From Lepidonotus clava (lineage: Eukaryota; Annelida; Polychaeta; Phyllodocida; Polynoidae): a stretch of DNA of 64,000 nucleotides. This document shows, one piece after another, positions 20,046 to 32,245 of the stretch. The position numbers and the translations under genes are program-made. Under the pieces are notes generated by a model. The model made no database searches and was not told the origin of the DNA. It saw only the letters and a program-made list of their open reading frames with translations. How positions within the stretch are numbered: position 1 is the first letter of the stretch; the number at the start of each line of letters is the position of its first letter. Location: contig OW387148.1 of the NCBI GenBank assembly GCA_936440205.1, positions 36,553,003 through 36,617,002 of the forward strand, given 5' to 3'.

Positions 20046-20950
20046 TGACCGAACATTGGCGTGACCATTAAGTATTGAGAACTATCACACTGTGTATAGA
20101 CTCGTGAAGTGTGAAGAGTCCCAGGCTCAGACGTCGTGTACAGACCCACATTGATAGGACATCATTGATAGGACATCCCACTCAGCTCATCAGCCTCCCA
20201 CCAGAACCCATGCCATCACCCAAGCACCTGTTAGAACCATGGGGCCATCTCGTACACAAAAGGCATAATGCAGTAAACTTACTATACAGACTACGGGCAC
20301 CGGGAACTACGGCGCACACCCTCAGTCAAACGGGATAAAAAAAAACGGTATCGTGACTCATCTCGGAAACGTGTCCTGACTGTATATATATCATTTTTAT
20401 ACACTACTTTCACTCTGTGAATGGTATTCATCTACATGTACTTAGATTCAAAGAATCGCGTATGAGTATGGAAAGAATGGATGCGCTGTGCTTAAACTCT
20501 GTATAACCGCCTGACCTGTATAAATCATATGAATGTGTGTGTATATATATATAATATTTGTAATCTTTGAAACAATAATTTCATTTTGATCGATTACGTA
20601 AACCTAGACTCGTGTGACATTACATATTTTGCCACATATTTATTAATGCACAAGGCCTACGTTATTAACAGGTCCCTCCCCTATCCGGCACTACCCAGCT
20701 AGCGCAATAGTGCATGGTAGGAACTCTATGAAATGTAAATAACAAAAACAATGTAAATCTGACATAAAATGTAACTCAATCTTTTCATTATAATGTAATT
20801 ATAAACCCTGCCCTTAAGTGTCAATATGTAAATACAACGTACCACGAATGTAAAACGTTGAAAACATTTTAAAGGCTTTTTCTCTGATAATTTCAAATTT
20901 TACATGCACTTAGATTCTAATAAAGACACTTGCTGTATCATCAGCATTTC
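20046..20950 (+). other. 3' UTR of the membrane-protein gene
   Basis: Non-coding A/T-rich sequence follows the stop. A clean AATAAA lies at 20919-20924, the most plausible 3' end. Further AATAAA-like words occur near 20958, 21020 and 21535. Confidence 0.6.
20919..20924 (+). terminator. Polyadenylation signal candidate
   Basis: Canonical AATAAA about 870 bases after the stop codon, in TTCTAATAAAGACAC. Confidence 0.5.
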
Positions 20951-22131
20951 ACATAACATAATAAAATGATATTTAGTTTAAATTGAAAATCAACTGAAGA
21001 CTTTGCTACGATCTGTTGTAATAAAAGTTTACTTGATATTTCAGACATTTCTTTTCCCTGATAATTAGTTGAATTACAGTTTATGTTGCTCTACTTCATC
21101 AGCACTTTAGGCCGACTTGATACATTTTACCTTGGTTCAAATATCCGTTGTCGGTCGACTTGGTTTACATTTGACACCAAAGTTACATTTTATGTAGATT
21201 CTATTTTCATCTTACATTGATTATCAACTGATGGTAGACTTACATTTCACGATCTAATACCCCTGATCCCCCACCCGATGTATATGTATCAGTATTCACA
21301 GACATCCACTCCCACTTGTTGCACGTTTGGGGGCATTTCACATCTATCTTTCTAGACTGATTGTATTTTTCAAGGATATTCTGACTTTAATACTCCGAGT
21401 TTCTGACTAATTATATAATGATCGCATGTTCCTGTTGTTACCTTGGCTGTAGATTGTAGCTTTACCCCCGGCAGGCTGGGCTGGTACCTAGGATTGATAG
21501 GTTTCGGTATAACTGTGCCTTTAGATCCGCTGTAAATAAATCAATTTGAACATAATCATTCACGTGTCCTTACATCTTTGTCAATATTAACACATACTCT
21601 ACTTAAATATTTATCTGGTTGAAAACATACATGTATCTCATAAGCGCGGAAATCATGTCAGTAGCCGCTAAGAAAGTTTATACAGTGGTCCCCCTCTCAT
21701 GCGGCCACCACCGGGGGATCTTGGAAGTGGCCGCTGCTGAGGGGTGGCCGCTGATGACGGGCATGAGTTCATGAGACTTTGATGTGAAGTAATTTCCTAA
21801 ATGTTATATCACAATAATCACAATAACATACCATAAGCCAACTACCATATAATTCATATTTATTCTTTAGTTATATAATATTTAGATTTATTCTAAAATA
21901 TATGCAATTGCACATTTCTTCGAACACACACCACTATAAATTTCTCCACACCTCAGCCCCCTCTCCCCTTTGGTATGACCTCTAGGTATGACCACTCGCC
22001 ACCAGAGAACCTCTCAACACGTCCAGGTCACCCCCTCTTCGTTCTGTGTGCTACCATGCACCACCAGAACCTCTCAACGCCTCATGGCCGGCCATTTGAG
22101 TTGCTACAGTAGCCGCCGGTGAGGGCTTTTG

Positions 22132-22168
22132 AGATCATTTGGGGGATCATTTGGGGGATCATTTGGGA
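22132..22168. repeat. Triplicated GATCATTTGGGGG
   Basis: Three head-to-tail copies of a 13-base word lie directly left of the nested TTAA element, within the host MITE. Confidence 0.9.
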
Positions 22169-22174
22169 CCTTAA

Positions 22175-22775
22175 AGTTCACGCGAAAAGAAATGTTCTAA
22201 AATTCAAATAACCTCTTGTACAGGTCTCTTAATGTCTAATTAATAGTAGCACACAGCAGTTTGCGACCTGTATACAGTTACAATAGGTCTAGGGCCCTTT
22301 TTCATAACTGCGAAGCCGGTCTCACACCTTATGCGCGAATCTGTATGAGGCAAGCCTGGACAGGCTCCCGTGACGTCATGTGAGCTACTGAGACATCAGT
22401 ATAACCAACAGGCAAAGAAAATTACTTATATCTCAAGAGAAAAAATTCCGAATCATAAGAAAACTTCAGAATGCAAGGTTACATATGTGTTCTACCTCCT
22501 AGAATTTTTACTTAATTTTCCAAGCAATTATTTGGACGTTACAGATTTTTAAGCATGACTCAGAGTCAAGCATTAATTAGGCCTGATGGCTCCCGTGACG
22601 TCATAGACTATTGTTTACATACAAGGCAAAGGTCACCAGCGTGGACAGGTTGTACAATTTGGATTTGCCTTAGTTCACTTAATATCCTCAATTAAATCAT
22701 ATTCTTTTCTTTTACTATAATAGTTATACATATCTAGCATATTAAGTACCTTATAATCGTCTTTTCGCGTGAACT
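22175..22775. mobile_element. Nested TTAA-type MITE, about 600 bp
   Basis: Exact 15-base inverted ends, AGTTCACGCGAAAAG and its complement, are flanked by TTAA at 22171-22174 and 22776-22779. Ends beginning AG with a TTAA duplication suggest Kolobok rather than piggyBac (CCC ends). Two direct copies of GGCTCCCGTGACGTCAT lie inside near 22363 and 22589, each carrying a perfect CRE. It is inserted into the pogo-like element and is therefore younger. Confidence 0.88.
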
Positions 22776-22909
22776 TTAAGTGTACATGTGTGGCCGCTGG
22801 CCGCGTCAGAGGGGTGGCCGCTGGTGAGAGGTATTATAGAGAGAGAAAAGGCTCTGTATTAGCATTCTTTGGCCACATAACAGGGGTGGCCGCTGGTGAG
22901 GGGACAGTA

Positions 22910-24140
22910 TAGGGGAAACCACTGTCAAAGTCCAGAAATTACAAACAACCACTGGAAGAACACCTAAGACGACGAACCGCTGAACCAAACACATAAACCA
23001 CCAGGTAGCAGCACCTGCCTGCCCAGACCAACTCCTTCTCCGTGTTACATGCAGCAGCACCATTGATGAACGAATGTGCTGCACCTAAATGTTATCTTAT
23101 CAATTTGACACTACTGACAAGAATACTGGCACATCACATTTTCTGGAACATCACATCTTTCAAAACCAATTTGAAGTAATGGGGTTTACCAGCTCACATT
23201 GCATTTACGGATCATTGTCTTTCTCATCTTTTTCTTTCTAATTCATCCCACAAGGTAGGTCCTAATGCAATGACGGTAAGTGGAGTAAAAGGATCATTGT
23301 CTATTAAATCCATTGTCAATTCATCACAATACTATTCCATCAATTTACACAAAATGCTAACCACTTAACTCAGTTCTTATATCAATATTCTCTTCGCGCC
23401 ACTCCCAATATTCAATATTCCCCCTGTCTCTGCCCAAGGTACTCAACACCCTAGAATCTGACTTAATACATACCACAGTAGTCCCACTGACTAGGATGCA
23501 CCCTCTGTCAGGGCAGGTCCTTGCTTCTATCTACATGGTCTGGTAGATGGCAGTGATAACTGACCCAACCTCATGAAGTAGTGCCTGGCTCCCTGACAAT
23601 TACAAGACCACGCCTAAAAAGAATACACTGCATCAACGATATTACCCCTGTACATTAGCAAAGTACTGCAGAAACAATTAGTCACCCCCTTTTACCAGTT
23701 TTTAAGGTTTTATATACCAAACAATTATGAACTATGAGGTTTAACTTTGATGTTATTCATAGGGAGAATTTAAGTTGTTTCCTTTAACTCATTATCCGTT
23801 AGTTATGCTAGTCCAAGTTGCAATCTTCAGTCTTTTAGACCACAAATCAGCTCTGGATGTAGCTCGACCATCAGGAGTTGACATGAGCACTAACATGAAA
23901 GGATGTTGTTTATTGCTTATCCAAGACATGTAATATACATCACTGACTTCCCCAGTCCTTACACAATTCCAGTCACACCTATCTGCGGAGCTCTGTCTAG
24001 TGCCCACCTTCAAGCACACTAACATGAGGTCTTCACTGGTCAATGGATTGAACATCTCCGAATCTACTGCGCTCCGACAGTCTCCCTCTTGACTCCCTGC
24101 CCAGCTCATGGGCATGGAGATTCGCTGCCTATGCCCTGGT
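22910..24140. other. No gene recognised
   Basis: This is moderately A/T-rich. A 107-codon minus-strand frame at 23792-24115 matches no family I know and has no splice or promoter context, so I do not call it a gene. Confidence 0.5.
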
Positions 24141-24150
24141 GCTAGTTTTT

Positions 24151-24518
24151 GTTACCCTGCTGTGTAGTCAATCCGTGGTTTACAGTCACCACAAGTTACC
24201 CTGCTGTGTGGTCAATCCGTGGTTTACAGTCACCACAAGTTACCCTGCTGTGTAGTCAATCCATGGTTTACAGTCACCTGACCACAAGTTACCCTGCTGT
24301 GTGGTCAATCCGTGGTTTAAAGTCACAACAAGTTACCATGCTGTGTGGTCAATCCGTGGTTTACTGTCACCTGACCACAAGTTACCCTGCTGTGTAGTCA
24401 ATCCATGGTTTACAGTCACCTGACCACAAGTTACCCTGCTGTGTGGTCAATCCATGGTTTACAGTCACAACAAGGTACCCTGCTGTGTGGTCAATTCGTG
24501 GTTTACAGTCACCACAAG
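24151..24518. repeat. Minisatellite of 34-44 bp units, about nine copies
   Basis: Units of the form GTTACCCTGCTGTGTGGTCA, then ATCCGTGGTTTACAGTCAC, are linked by either CACAA or CTGACCACAA. The optional CTGAC insertion gives two unit lengths in alternation. Confidence 0.95.
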
Positions 24519-24594
24519 TACTTCAAGGTGAATAAGGTTCACTGCTCTACAGATGTAGATGGCATCTCTGAGTCAACGGGCATTACGACACTAA

Positions 24595-24924
24595 TGCCAC
24601 GTCCCCACTTGGGCGACCAACGACGGCATTAAGAAATAAGTAAGTCGTCGGGCGACTAACTAAGTCGCTGGTGGAAAAAAAAGTTAATCGCCACGTTAGG
24701 ACGCACTTGTAGACAAGACTTTAGTTAGTCGCCCGACGATTAACTATTCTCTGGCGGGTATAGAAAAATATTAAACATGTCAAATATTTTGTTCTAAACC
24801 CTGGGCGACTAGTGGTTTAGTCGCCAGACATGACGGCGCCAGTATGGAGTTGATCGCCGGGCTACTAACCACCTTAGTCGCCCAATGACCAACGAAATTT
24901 AATCGGCCAAGTGGGGACCAGGCA
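24595..24924. mobile_element. Harbinger-like MITE, copy 1
   Basis: The inverted ends are TGCCACGTCCCCACTTGGGC and GCCAAGTGGGGACCAGGCA. TAA flanks both sides (24592-24594 and 24925-24927). A 3-base TAA/TTA duplication is typical of PIF/Harbinger. The interior is rich in TTAGTCGCC and GTCGGGCGAC words. It shares its right TAA with copy 2. Confidence 0.85.
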
Positions 24925-24927
24925 TAA

Positions 24928-25296
24928 TGCCGCGTCCCCACTAGGGCAACTAACTATGGCAACTAACGTTAGTCGCCCGCCGATTAAGAAATTAATACGT
25001 CGTCGGGCGACCAACTAGATGCTGGTGAAAAATAAAGTTAGTCGCCACGTTGGGACGCTCTTGCTATGAAACTGCCGGCGCCTAGAGGACACATTAGTCT
25101 CCCAGCTCGGCTACTAACTGCATTAATCACCGGCAACTAGAGAAAAATATTAAACATGTCATGTCCAAAACCCACAGCGACTAGTGGTTTGGTTGCCAGA
25201 CATCAAGGCGCCAGTGTGGAGTTAGTTGCTGGGCTACTAACAAGCTTAGTCCTCCACCGACCAAGGAAATTTAGTCGCTTAAGTGGGGACCAGGCT
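24928..25296. mobile_element. Harbinger-like MITE, copy 2
   Basis: Same family and orientation as copy 1, directly adjacent, with only TAA between them. The right end is AAGTGGGGACCAGGCT followed by TTA. Confidence 0.85.
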
Positions 25297-25420
25297 TTAG
25301 ACAGGAGGTCACTTGACATCTACCACTAGTACTCTGAGGGTCCAGGGTTCTTAGAAAGGGAGGGTCCGTACTTCATTGTAGCACATGATGGGCTTCACGT
25401 TTTCCCGTCTTTGCAACTTA

Positions 25421-25790
25421 TGCCGCATCCTCACTTGGGCGATTAACTACGGCAACTAACGTTAATCCCATGCCGATTAGAGAATTTAGTACGTCGTTGG
25501 GCGACCAAGTATTCGCTGGGCTACTAAAAAATTATTCACCACGTTGGGATGCACTTTTACTTAGTCGCCGGGCGACTAGGGATACTTTAGTATATCGCCC
25601 GACAATTAACTTGTCCACAGTGTGTATAGAAAAATATCAAACATGTAAAATATTTTCCCCTAAACCCACGGCGACTAGTGGTTTAGTCACCAGACATCAA
25701 GGCACCAGTGTGGACTTGATCGCAGGGCTACTAACTCCCTTCGTCGCTCGGCGACCAATGATATGTAATCGCGCAAGTGGGGACCAGGCA
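25421..25790. mobile_element. Harbinger-like MITE, copy 3
   Basis: Ends TGCCGCATCCTCACTTGGGC and GCAAGTGGGGACCAGGCA, with TTA on the left and TCA on the right. It lies 124 bases beyond copy 2 in the same orientation, so the three form a cluster. Confidence 0.82.
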
Positions 25791-25799
25791 TCAAGTGAT

Positions 25800-27280
25800 G
25801 TGGACAAGGATGGGCAGGGATGAAACGAAACAACAAAAGGTAGACCTACATCGGTAATCCCGATAACCATTAACGGATTTTCTTAGCAAACATGTGTTTT
25901 TAAACATCTGTTGAATCCTAGTCCCCGTGCAGGAGTTGTTTAAGGTGTGGTTCTGACAAGTTGTGCTACTGCAGGGGGGGGGGGCACCCGGATGTGTGCG
26001 TCCAGAGAATAATAGAAGTAGCCATCGGCATAACATGCTGTACTTCACTACCCGTGATCACCAGTCAAAGAAGATTACTGTTAAAATAATAGAGATATTA
26101 AACAGATTTATTTACATTACCATTATTGCATTCTCTGTAACTTCCACAGTAATATCTGAAAAGACTGCTAGCATAAACGCTGCAAAATCAAATCCTCATT
26201 GCGGAAACTCATTGAAAAAAATATGTTTTATGCAAACTATAATTATTTTATCCTTTTCATTTATAGTTGCGTTGCTGTATGGGCGGTTACCCATGATGTA
26301 TAGCTAGGTTTTGACCTGTTGCCTGTTTACCACTAAACGTATGAGTCAGTGACCCGTTGGTTAATGTTGTGGTTAGAAATGTGCCAGTGGCCGTGGTCAA
26401 CATCATAAAACAGTATCATATTTCACTAACAGATGATTGGAATAAGGATGTGAAAACAGAGTACATCTTGTGTGTGTGTATTATCCTATTCAGGCGCGCC
26501 CGACCCTCCCTCCAGCCTTCTCCATCGTCAGATATTGGGAATCCGATTATTAATTGTATTAATCTTTTTTTTTACAAACGCACACTCACACAAATAAACA
26601 TACACACATAAATATGCAGTACTTAAGGTGTACCCCCAGCGAACAAAATTCACATTTGTAACTTGACCTGTCATCCACAATACAGGGGCCAGTCAACTAT
26701 ACAAAGCCGTCGGGTGGAGGTGGGGCAGGTGGGGTGAGGGGCTGGGGGGGGGGGGGGGGTCTTTACCTGGCCAGGCCCAACCATCACTGCGGGGCAGGAA
26801 TATTGACAATTGTCTGGCCGTCTTCATTCAATAAAATTTATTCACATTAGTGTCTTAGCCTCCATTACGACTGCAAAATCGTTCACTCGAAGCAGCCATC
26901 TAATTCTTTTGAGAGACAAAGGGAAGTTCCGGGGCATTCTTTCTTTGTGGGGGGAGATATCTTTAACCAACGAGTATAGTCGTTGCTTTAACTGAATGTT
27001 CCCACGTGCGCTGTCGTTTCCGAGAACACACACACCTATCTTTATGAATTTTCAGTTATTGCATGTCATTAATATGATAGACATACATTTTAAATATTCA
27101 TATGTTAATATGTATGAATATATTATTTATGAACATCTTTAAAACATAAATAAGTCATGTTTCTGGTTCTCACTATGTCGAGATAATTACATTAACATAA
27201 TATTTCTGTTTTGATACGCATTGCTGCACATGTGCTTGTTCTTAAATATGGCAGCCTCCTCGATATGTTAATACCCTCCT
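25800..27280. other. No gene recognised
   Basis: A/T-rich DNA with G runs near 25974 and 26739. No exon, RNA gene or clear repeat was supported. Confidence 0.45.
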
Positions 27281-27299
27281 GACCCCCTGACCCCCCCCC

Positions 27300-28060
27300 C
27301 CCCCCCCCCCCACGAGGGGAGCGCGTGCTCCCCACGCACCACGTGACCCTGTCGGGAAACGATGACGTCACGCGGCACGTGACTCGACTTGACCTGATTA
27401 GCGGCGATCAGCTGTTGGCGACCGGCGATCGGAGCATCCATCAGGGGCGACCAGGGCGACGGGCGGGGCGTACGGTACGCAGTGTACGGGCGGATACGGG
27501 CGTACACGGGCCAGGCCGGGGCGTATTGTGAATGAAAACCCAGCGACCGGCCAGTTTAATACAGCGGGATAAAGCCGAGAGGTAGGTGTGTGTTTAATAA
27601 TGTATGCGGCGTATTGCCGGCTGCAGCAGGGGCTGGCTGCATCTGGCTGCATCTGTCAGCCGGGCGGACTGGGCAGTGTGTATTGACTGCCTCAGACCGG
27701 GCTCTGCAGGGGGAGGGACCACAAGGACGCACAGCGGTACACTTTCCCACCCCAGGACTGAAATAACCCCTGGGCTAGGCCTGGGACACCAGATAAATGC
27801 GTCAATTCATCAGCAGTGGGATGGGGCATCTCCCCCATGCATTGTTTATCTCTGCTGTTGTATCTCCTGTAGTCTTCTGTAGCTCGCGCTCCGTGCGTGG
27901 ACGTGTGGCTGTCAGAGCTGAGAGCACGGACAAAGGAGACGTACGTGTAGTTGTACAACGTGTACCGTACGTGTATGTGTAGCTGTACGTGCACGTCTGT
28001 GCGCGGTGCGATCAGTTGGCGGCCGTCAATGAGTCCAGCTCACAGGGCAACAAAGGCCGC
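27300..28060 (+). promoter_or_regulatory. CpG-rich island, probable promoter
   Basis: This stretch is dense in CpG, in contrast with its surroundings. It contains two CACGTG E-boxes (about 27341 and 27377), a perfect CRE TGACGTCA near 27363, paired CGGCGATC words, a GATAAAGCC word, and GAGAG|GTAGGTGTG, which could be a first-exon donor near 27580. Repeated GTACGTGTA words follow at 27938-27990. Transcription in the plus direction towards the MCT gene is possible but not shown. Confidence 0.45.
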
Positions 28061-29985
28061 CCCCGCCCTGTGTGCACAAGGCCTTGACTACCCGTAGTCA
28101 GGGCTAGTCCTGGTCTCACACCAGCCACTCACTCATTTCAAAGGAGACAAATCCAAACCCCAGCTTTAGATAAGCCGTCAGCTTTATTTAGAGCTGCATT
28201 TGTCTAAACAGTAAACGTAATAGCGGGTATAGAGAAGGCGGCACAAAGGTACTCAATCAAACGGCTGGGTTTACTGTTTCACATGAGTATTCATCCATAC
28301 GGCATGACTATACATTAAAGTGTGCTTTAAGCAATGGCAGATAGACTTATAGAGTGTGTATACATATTTTATCAGTAGTTAAGTAACTAATGTAAGGCAC
28401 CAATCTATGGTATTAGGACAAAAACCTGGCATAATTACAACCATTACTGTTGGGATAAAGGTAAAACGATGTTGCAACATAGGTAATGTATAACGCAATA
28501 CGATGGATGCATTTCACAATAACATGGGCTTATAAAACCTTGACAAACATAGCTGGACAGAACACACAGTCATGCAGTGTTATAAACTCCAATTAACTGT
28601 ATGCGGGGTGCAGTCCGCTTCTATATAATTATGTTGGACTGTTTTTCCATATAGCAAATGCCTTTTTTGGCTTGTTAATAATGGTTAATATAGTAACTTA
28701 GTGTGAATACATACAGGTTGATATTAATGTCTGTGGGTACCTTTTAGGGCCATTATTATTATTACCATAATAGAACGCCATGTATAGAGTTGGTAGACAT
28801 TGCAGTAGGTCATATTAAAGCACTGTGGCCTTTCGCCTCCCAGACCCAGTCCGCTGCAGTCGGAGGTCAGGGTGGCACGGTACCCACGGCTCAGCTGGTC
28901 AACCCTTTGTCGGTCAGATGTGACGTAATGTCCGGTCAGCTGTGTAGCAGCTCGCTCACCTTAGTTGACCCCTATGTGGTCATGACTATAATAGAGTCTA
29001 TAATTAAGTTATAAGGCGACATAGAGGTTGGCAAAAATCAAACATGGTTATGTAGGAACTTGCGACATTACAGATATAGGGTAAATATTGCTCGACATGC
29101 GATATTGGAATGACTATAGTTCACGGGAACATGCAACATAGGCAGTTCTAGAAGTCCCCTCCTCCCTACTCAGGGCCCTATCATAACCTTTATCATTATT
29201 GGCATGACTAACGGCATGGTCATGTATTGTAACAGTATTGTATCCCTGTACAGTATGCACGTACCGTATTGATATTATACAAAGAAGGTTACAGTAGAAA
29301 TAAATGCCTATTCTATATCTGCCTATTCTCAAATTAACAATGCAAATTTTGGTACCCTACAGACAGTTCAACTGTAAATTTTCCAACAGCAACTCGTGCT
29401 GTTAATATACTGCACACTTTTCTGTTTTAATACATTAACCTTTTACAGTGTAGATGCATTGGAGAGTTCGACATTTCTAAATCAAGTTAAAGAGGTGCCC
29501 GTGTCGCCTTGTCCGCCAGAGATATAAAATGGATTACTATTTAATAGAGTGAAGCGACCATTCGCCTGACTCCATTCTCTGTGTCTGATATATTGAGTTG
29601 ACAAATTAAGGGGTGGCAAACTGTCACTTAGTAGTAATCTAGATCATCAGCGGCTTGTGCTGCATGATCTGCTTCTATTCAGCGCGGTATCTTAGGGACC
29701 GGGTAATAGTACAATAAGTGTGTAACCACTGCTGCCATCGTATAGAACCGGGGATCAGACAGCGTATATGTTACCAATGATTGACTATGTTAGCAGTCCA
29801 ACAATGACCAAAGTATAGATGAAATTATGGTAGAGGCCCACGAAACAGCCGGGCTGTTTTGCGAGCCCACCTGTTTTTATTGGTGACTTCAATTCAAATG
29901 GGAGGCCCTCTTGACTTAATGTGAAGGGTTACTTTTTTCAACAATAAAAGATATACATGGCATAAAAAAACTTTGTCATTGAATG
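28061..29985. other. No gene recognised
   Basis: Apart from a short GACTACCCGTAGTC palindrome near 28087, nothing structured was seen. Confidence 0.4.
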
Positions 29986-31185
29986 CAGACGGCAGTGACC
30001 TCATGTACACAGGCTGTGATTGGACACTGAGGGGCCGTGACCTCCTGTACACAGGCTGTGATTGGACACTGAGGGGCCGTGACTTCGTGTACACAGGCTG
30101 TGATTGGACACGGAGGGGCAGTGACCTCGTGTACACAGGCTGTGATTGGACACGGAGGGGCAGTGACCTCATGTACACAGGCTGTGATTGGACACTGAGG
30201 GGCCATGACTTCGTATACACAGGATGTGATTGGACACTGAGGGGCAGTGACCTACTGTACACGTGCTGTGATTGGACACTGAGGGGCAGTGACCTCCTGT
30301 ACACAGGCTGTGATTGGACACTGAGGGGCCGTGACCTCCTGTACACAGGCTGTGATTGGACACGGAGGGGCAGTGACCTCATGTACACAGGCTGTGATTG
30401 GACACTGAGGGGCCATGACTTCGTATACACAGGATGTGATTGGACACTGAGGGGCAGTGCCCTACTGTACACAGGCTGTGATTGGACACTGAGGGGCAGT
30501 GACCGCCTGTACACAGGCTGTGATTAGACACTGAGGTGCCGTGACTTCATGTACACAGGCTGTGATTGGACACTGAGGGGCCATGACTTCGTATACACAG
30601 GATGTGATTGGACACTGAGGGGCAGTGACCTACTGTACACAGGCTGTGATTGGACACTGAGGGGCAGTGACCGCCTGTACACAGGCTGTGATTAGACACT
30701 GAGGTGCCGTGACTTCATGTACACAGGCTGTGATTGGACACTGAGGGGCCATGACTTCGTATACACAGGATGTGATTGGACACTGAGGGGCAGTGACCTA
30801 CTGTACACAGGCTGTGATTGGACACTGAGGGGCCGTGACCTCTTTTACACAGACTGTGATTGGACACTGAGGGGCCGTGACCTCGTGTACACAGGCTGTG
30901 ATTGGACACTGAGGGGCCGTGACCTCATGTACACAGACTGTGATTGGACACTGAGGGGCCGTGACCTCGTGTACACAGACTGTGATTGGACACTGAGGGG
31001 CAGTGACCTCGTGTATAAGGCTGTGATTGGACACTGAGGGGCCGTGACCTCATGTACACAGGCTGTGATTGGACATTGAGGGGCAGTGACCTCTTTTACA
31101 CAGACTGTGATTGGACTGTGATGACACGGAGGGGCATTGACCTCATGTACACAGGCTGTGATTGGACACTGAGCGGCCGTGACCT
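29986..31185. repeat. 42-bp minisatellite, about 28 units
   Basis: The unit is TGTGATTGGACACTGAGGGG followed by a CCGTGACCTC-like word and GTGTACACAGGC. The length is divisible by three, so both strands carry open frames. Every unit holds an ATTGG (inverted CCAAT box) and a TGACCTC half-site. Rare variants (CCATGACTTCGTATACACAGG and GATTAGACACTGAGGTGCC, each partly quoted) recur every 168 bases, a four-unit higher-order period. Confidence 0.96.
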
Positions 31186-31541
31186 TAGGGACAGTATACA
31201 GGTTGTCATTGAGTGACGAGGTGCCGTGAATTTGTCTGTATAAATTTTGTTATAAGTTTTCGGTTTCTTCTTCTGTCTGTAGAAGATTCACAAATGCATC
31301 AATTGTATCTCAATGTTCGATCAATCCGCCAGCATATCAAAACAGAGGATATAAATAAAGCACTTTATAATTCTAGATCTCCAGTACTGGTAACGGACGA
31401 AATGGTTTTGTTTACACAGTCCCTATATTTAAATTGGATAAAATTGCATGTAGGCCATGTCGGTGTGTTCAGCTGTGGGTCTGCCAACTGAACGCCGGCC
31501 AACTCAATCTTAGTGGTCAACCTGTCTTTGTTTGCTTGTTA

Positions 31542-31702
31542 GGGGCATTCCATTTAGTACGTACGCAAAAAATCACAAATTCTAGACCCCCCCACCCCCC
31601 CTTAGGCTAAAATACGAATTGGATTTGTATAGAAACGTACGCACAATTCCTAAAATATCATACCCCCCCCCCTTGGTGCGTACATACTTAATGGAAGGCC
31701 CC
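31542..31702. mobile_element. Harbinger-like MITE, 161 bp
   Basis: Inverted ends GGGGCATTCCATTTAGTACG and, on the other strand, GGGGCCTTCCATTAAGTATG. TTA lies on both sides (31539-31541 and 31703-31705). The interior has two oppositely placed CGTACGCA words and C-runs. The element is much shorter than and unrelated to the 24.6 kb family. Confidence 0.85.
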
Positions 31703-32245
31703 TTAGATAATGGGCAATTCCTTTTATTTCCTCAACGTATGTAAGAAATTCCAGGAAATGTTGTTGTAACCTCGGTTATGGGTCAGCGCGGGTTGCTGTA
31801 GCTTCATATGGTTGCATACTATATAACTATAGAATGATACTATTTATAAAATAATTTTTATTTCTTCAACAATGAGAAACATTACGCATATCATGGAAGT
31901 GAAATTCAAAAAAATATTTTTTAAAAGTCGTTTTCGTATAATGGATCTCATTAGATTCGTTGTCTAATAAAATTGTAATGCATTAGTAAAACACCGTTGA
32001 CTTCTAAACGGAAATAATACTTGCAAATCAATTTTTGAAACAGGGTCGCTCTCTAAGACTTTCCTCTGTCTCCAGTATGAGCGGTGGTATGATCACTCAT
32101 AGACTGCCCCGTGTTGGCTAGCTATATAGAACAGGTTCCCTGTGGCCGTACGCGTGTGGGTACGGAGGTTCGAGGACTGGTCTTATCTTAGAAACACACT
32201 CCACCATGTAGTTCTATTGGCCCAGTAGCAAAGCAGCAGAACAGA

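Larger units (their letters stand above)
21683..22907. mobile_element. Pogo/Tigger-like MITE, about 1.2 kb, with a nested insertion
   Basis: The left end CAGTGGTCCCCC and the right end, CTGTCCCCTCACC on the minus strand, are followed by GCGGCCACC on both sides. TA flanks both ends (21681-21682 and 22908-22909). GTGGCCGCTG words recur near both ends. It encodes no transposase. A second element sits inside at 22175-22775. Confidence 0.7.

Noticed and set aside
23792-24115. 107-codon minus-strand frame as a gene
   Set aside because: No recognised family and no supporting splice, promoter or composition signal. Random open frames of this size are expected in 64 kb.
29894-31037. Long open frames on both strands through the 42-bp array
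   Set aside because: They are a by-product of a 42-base unit without stops, and the codon pattern shows no constraint.
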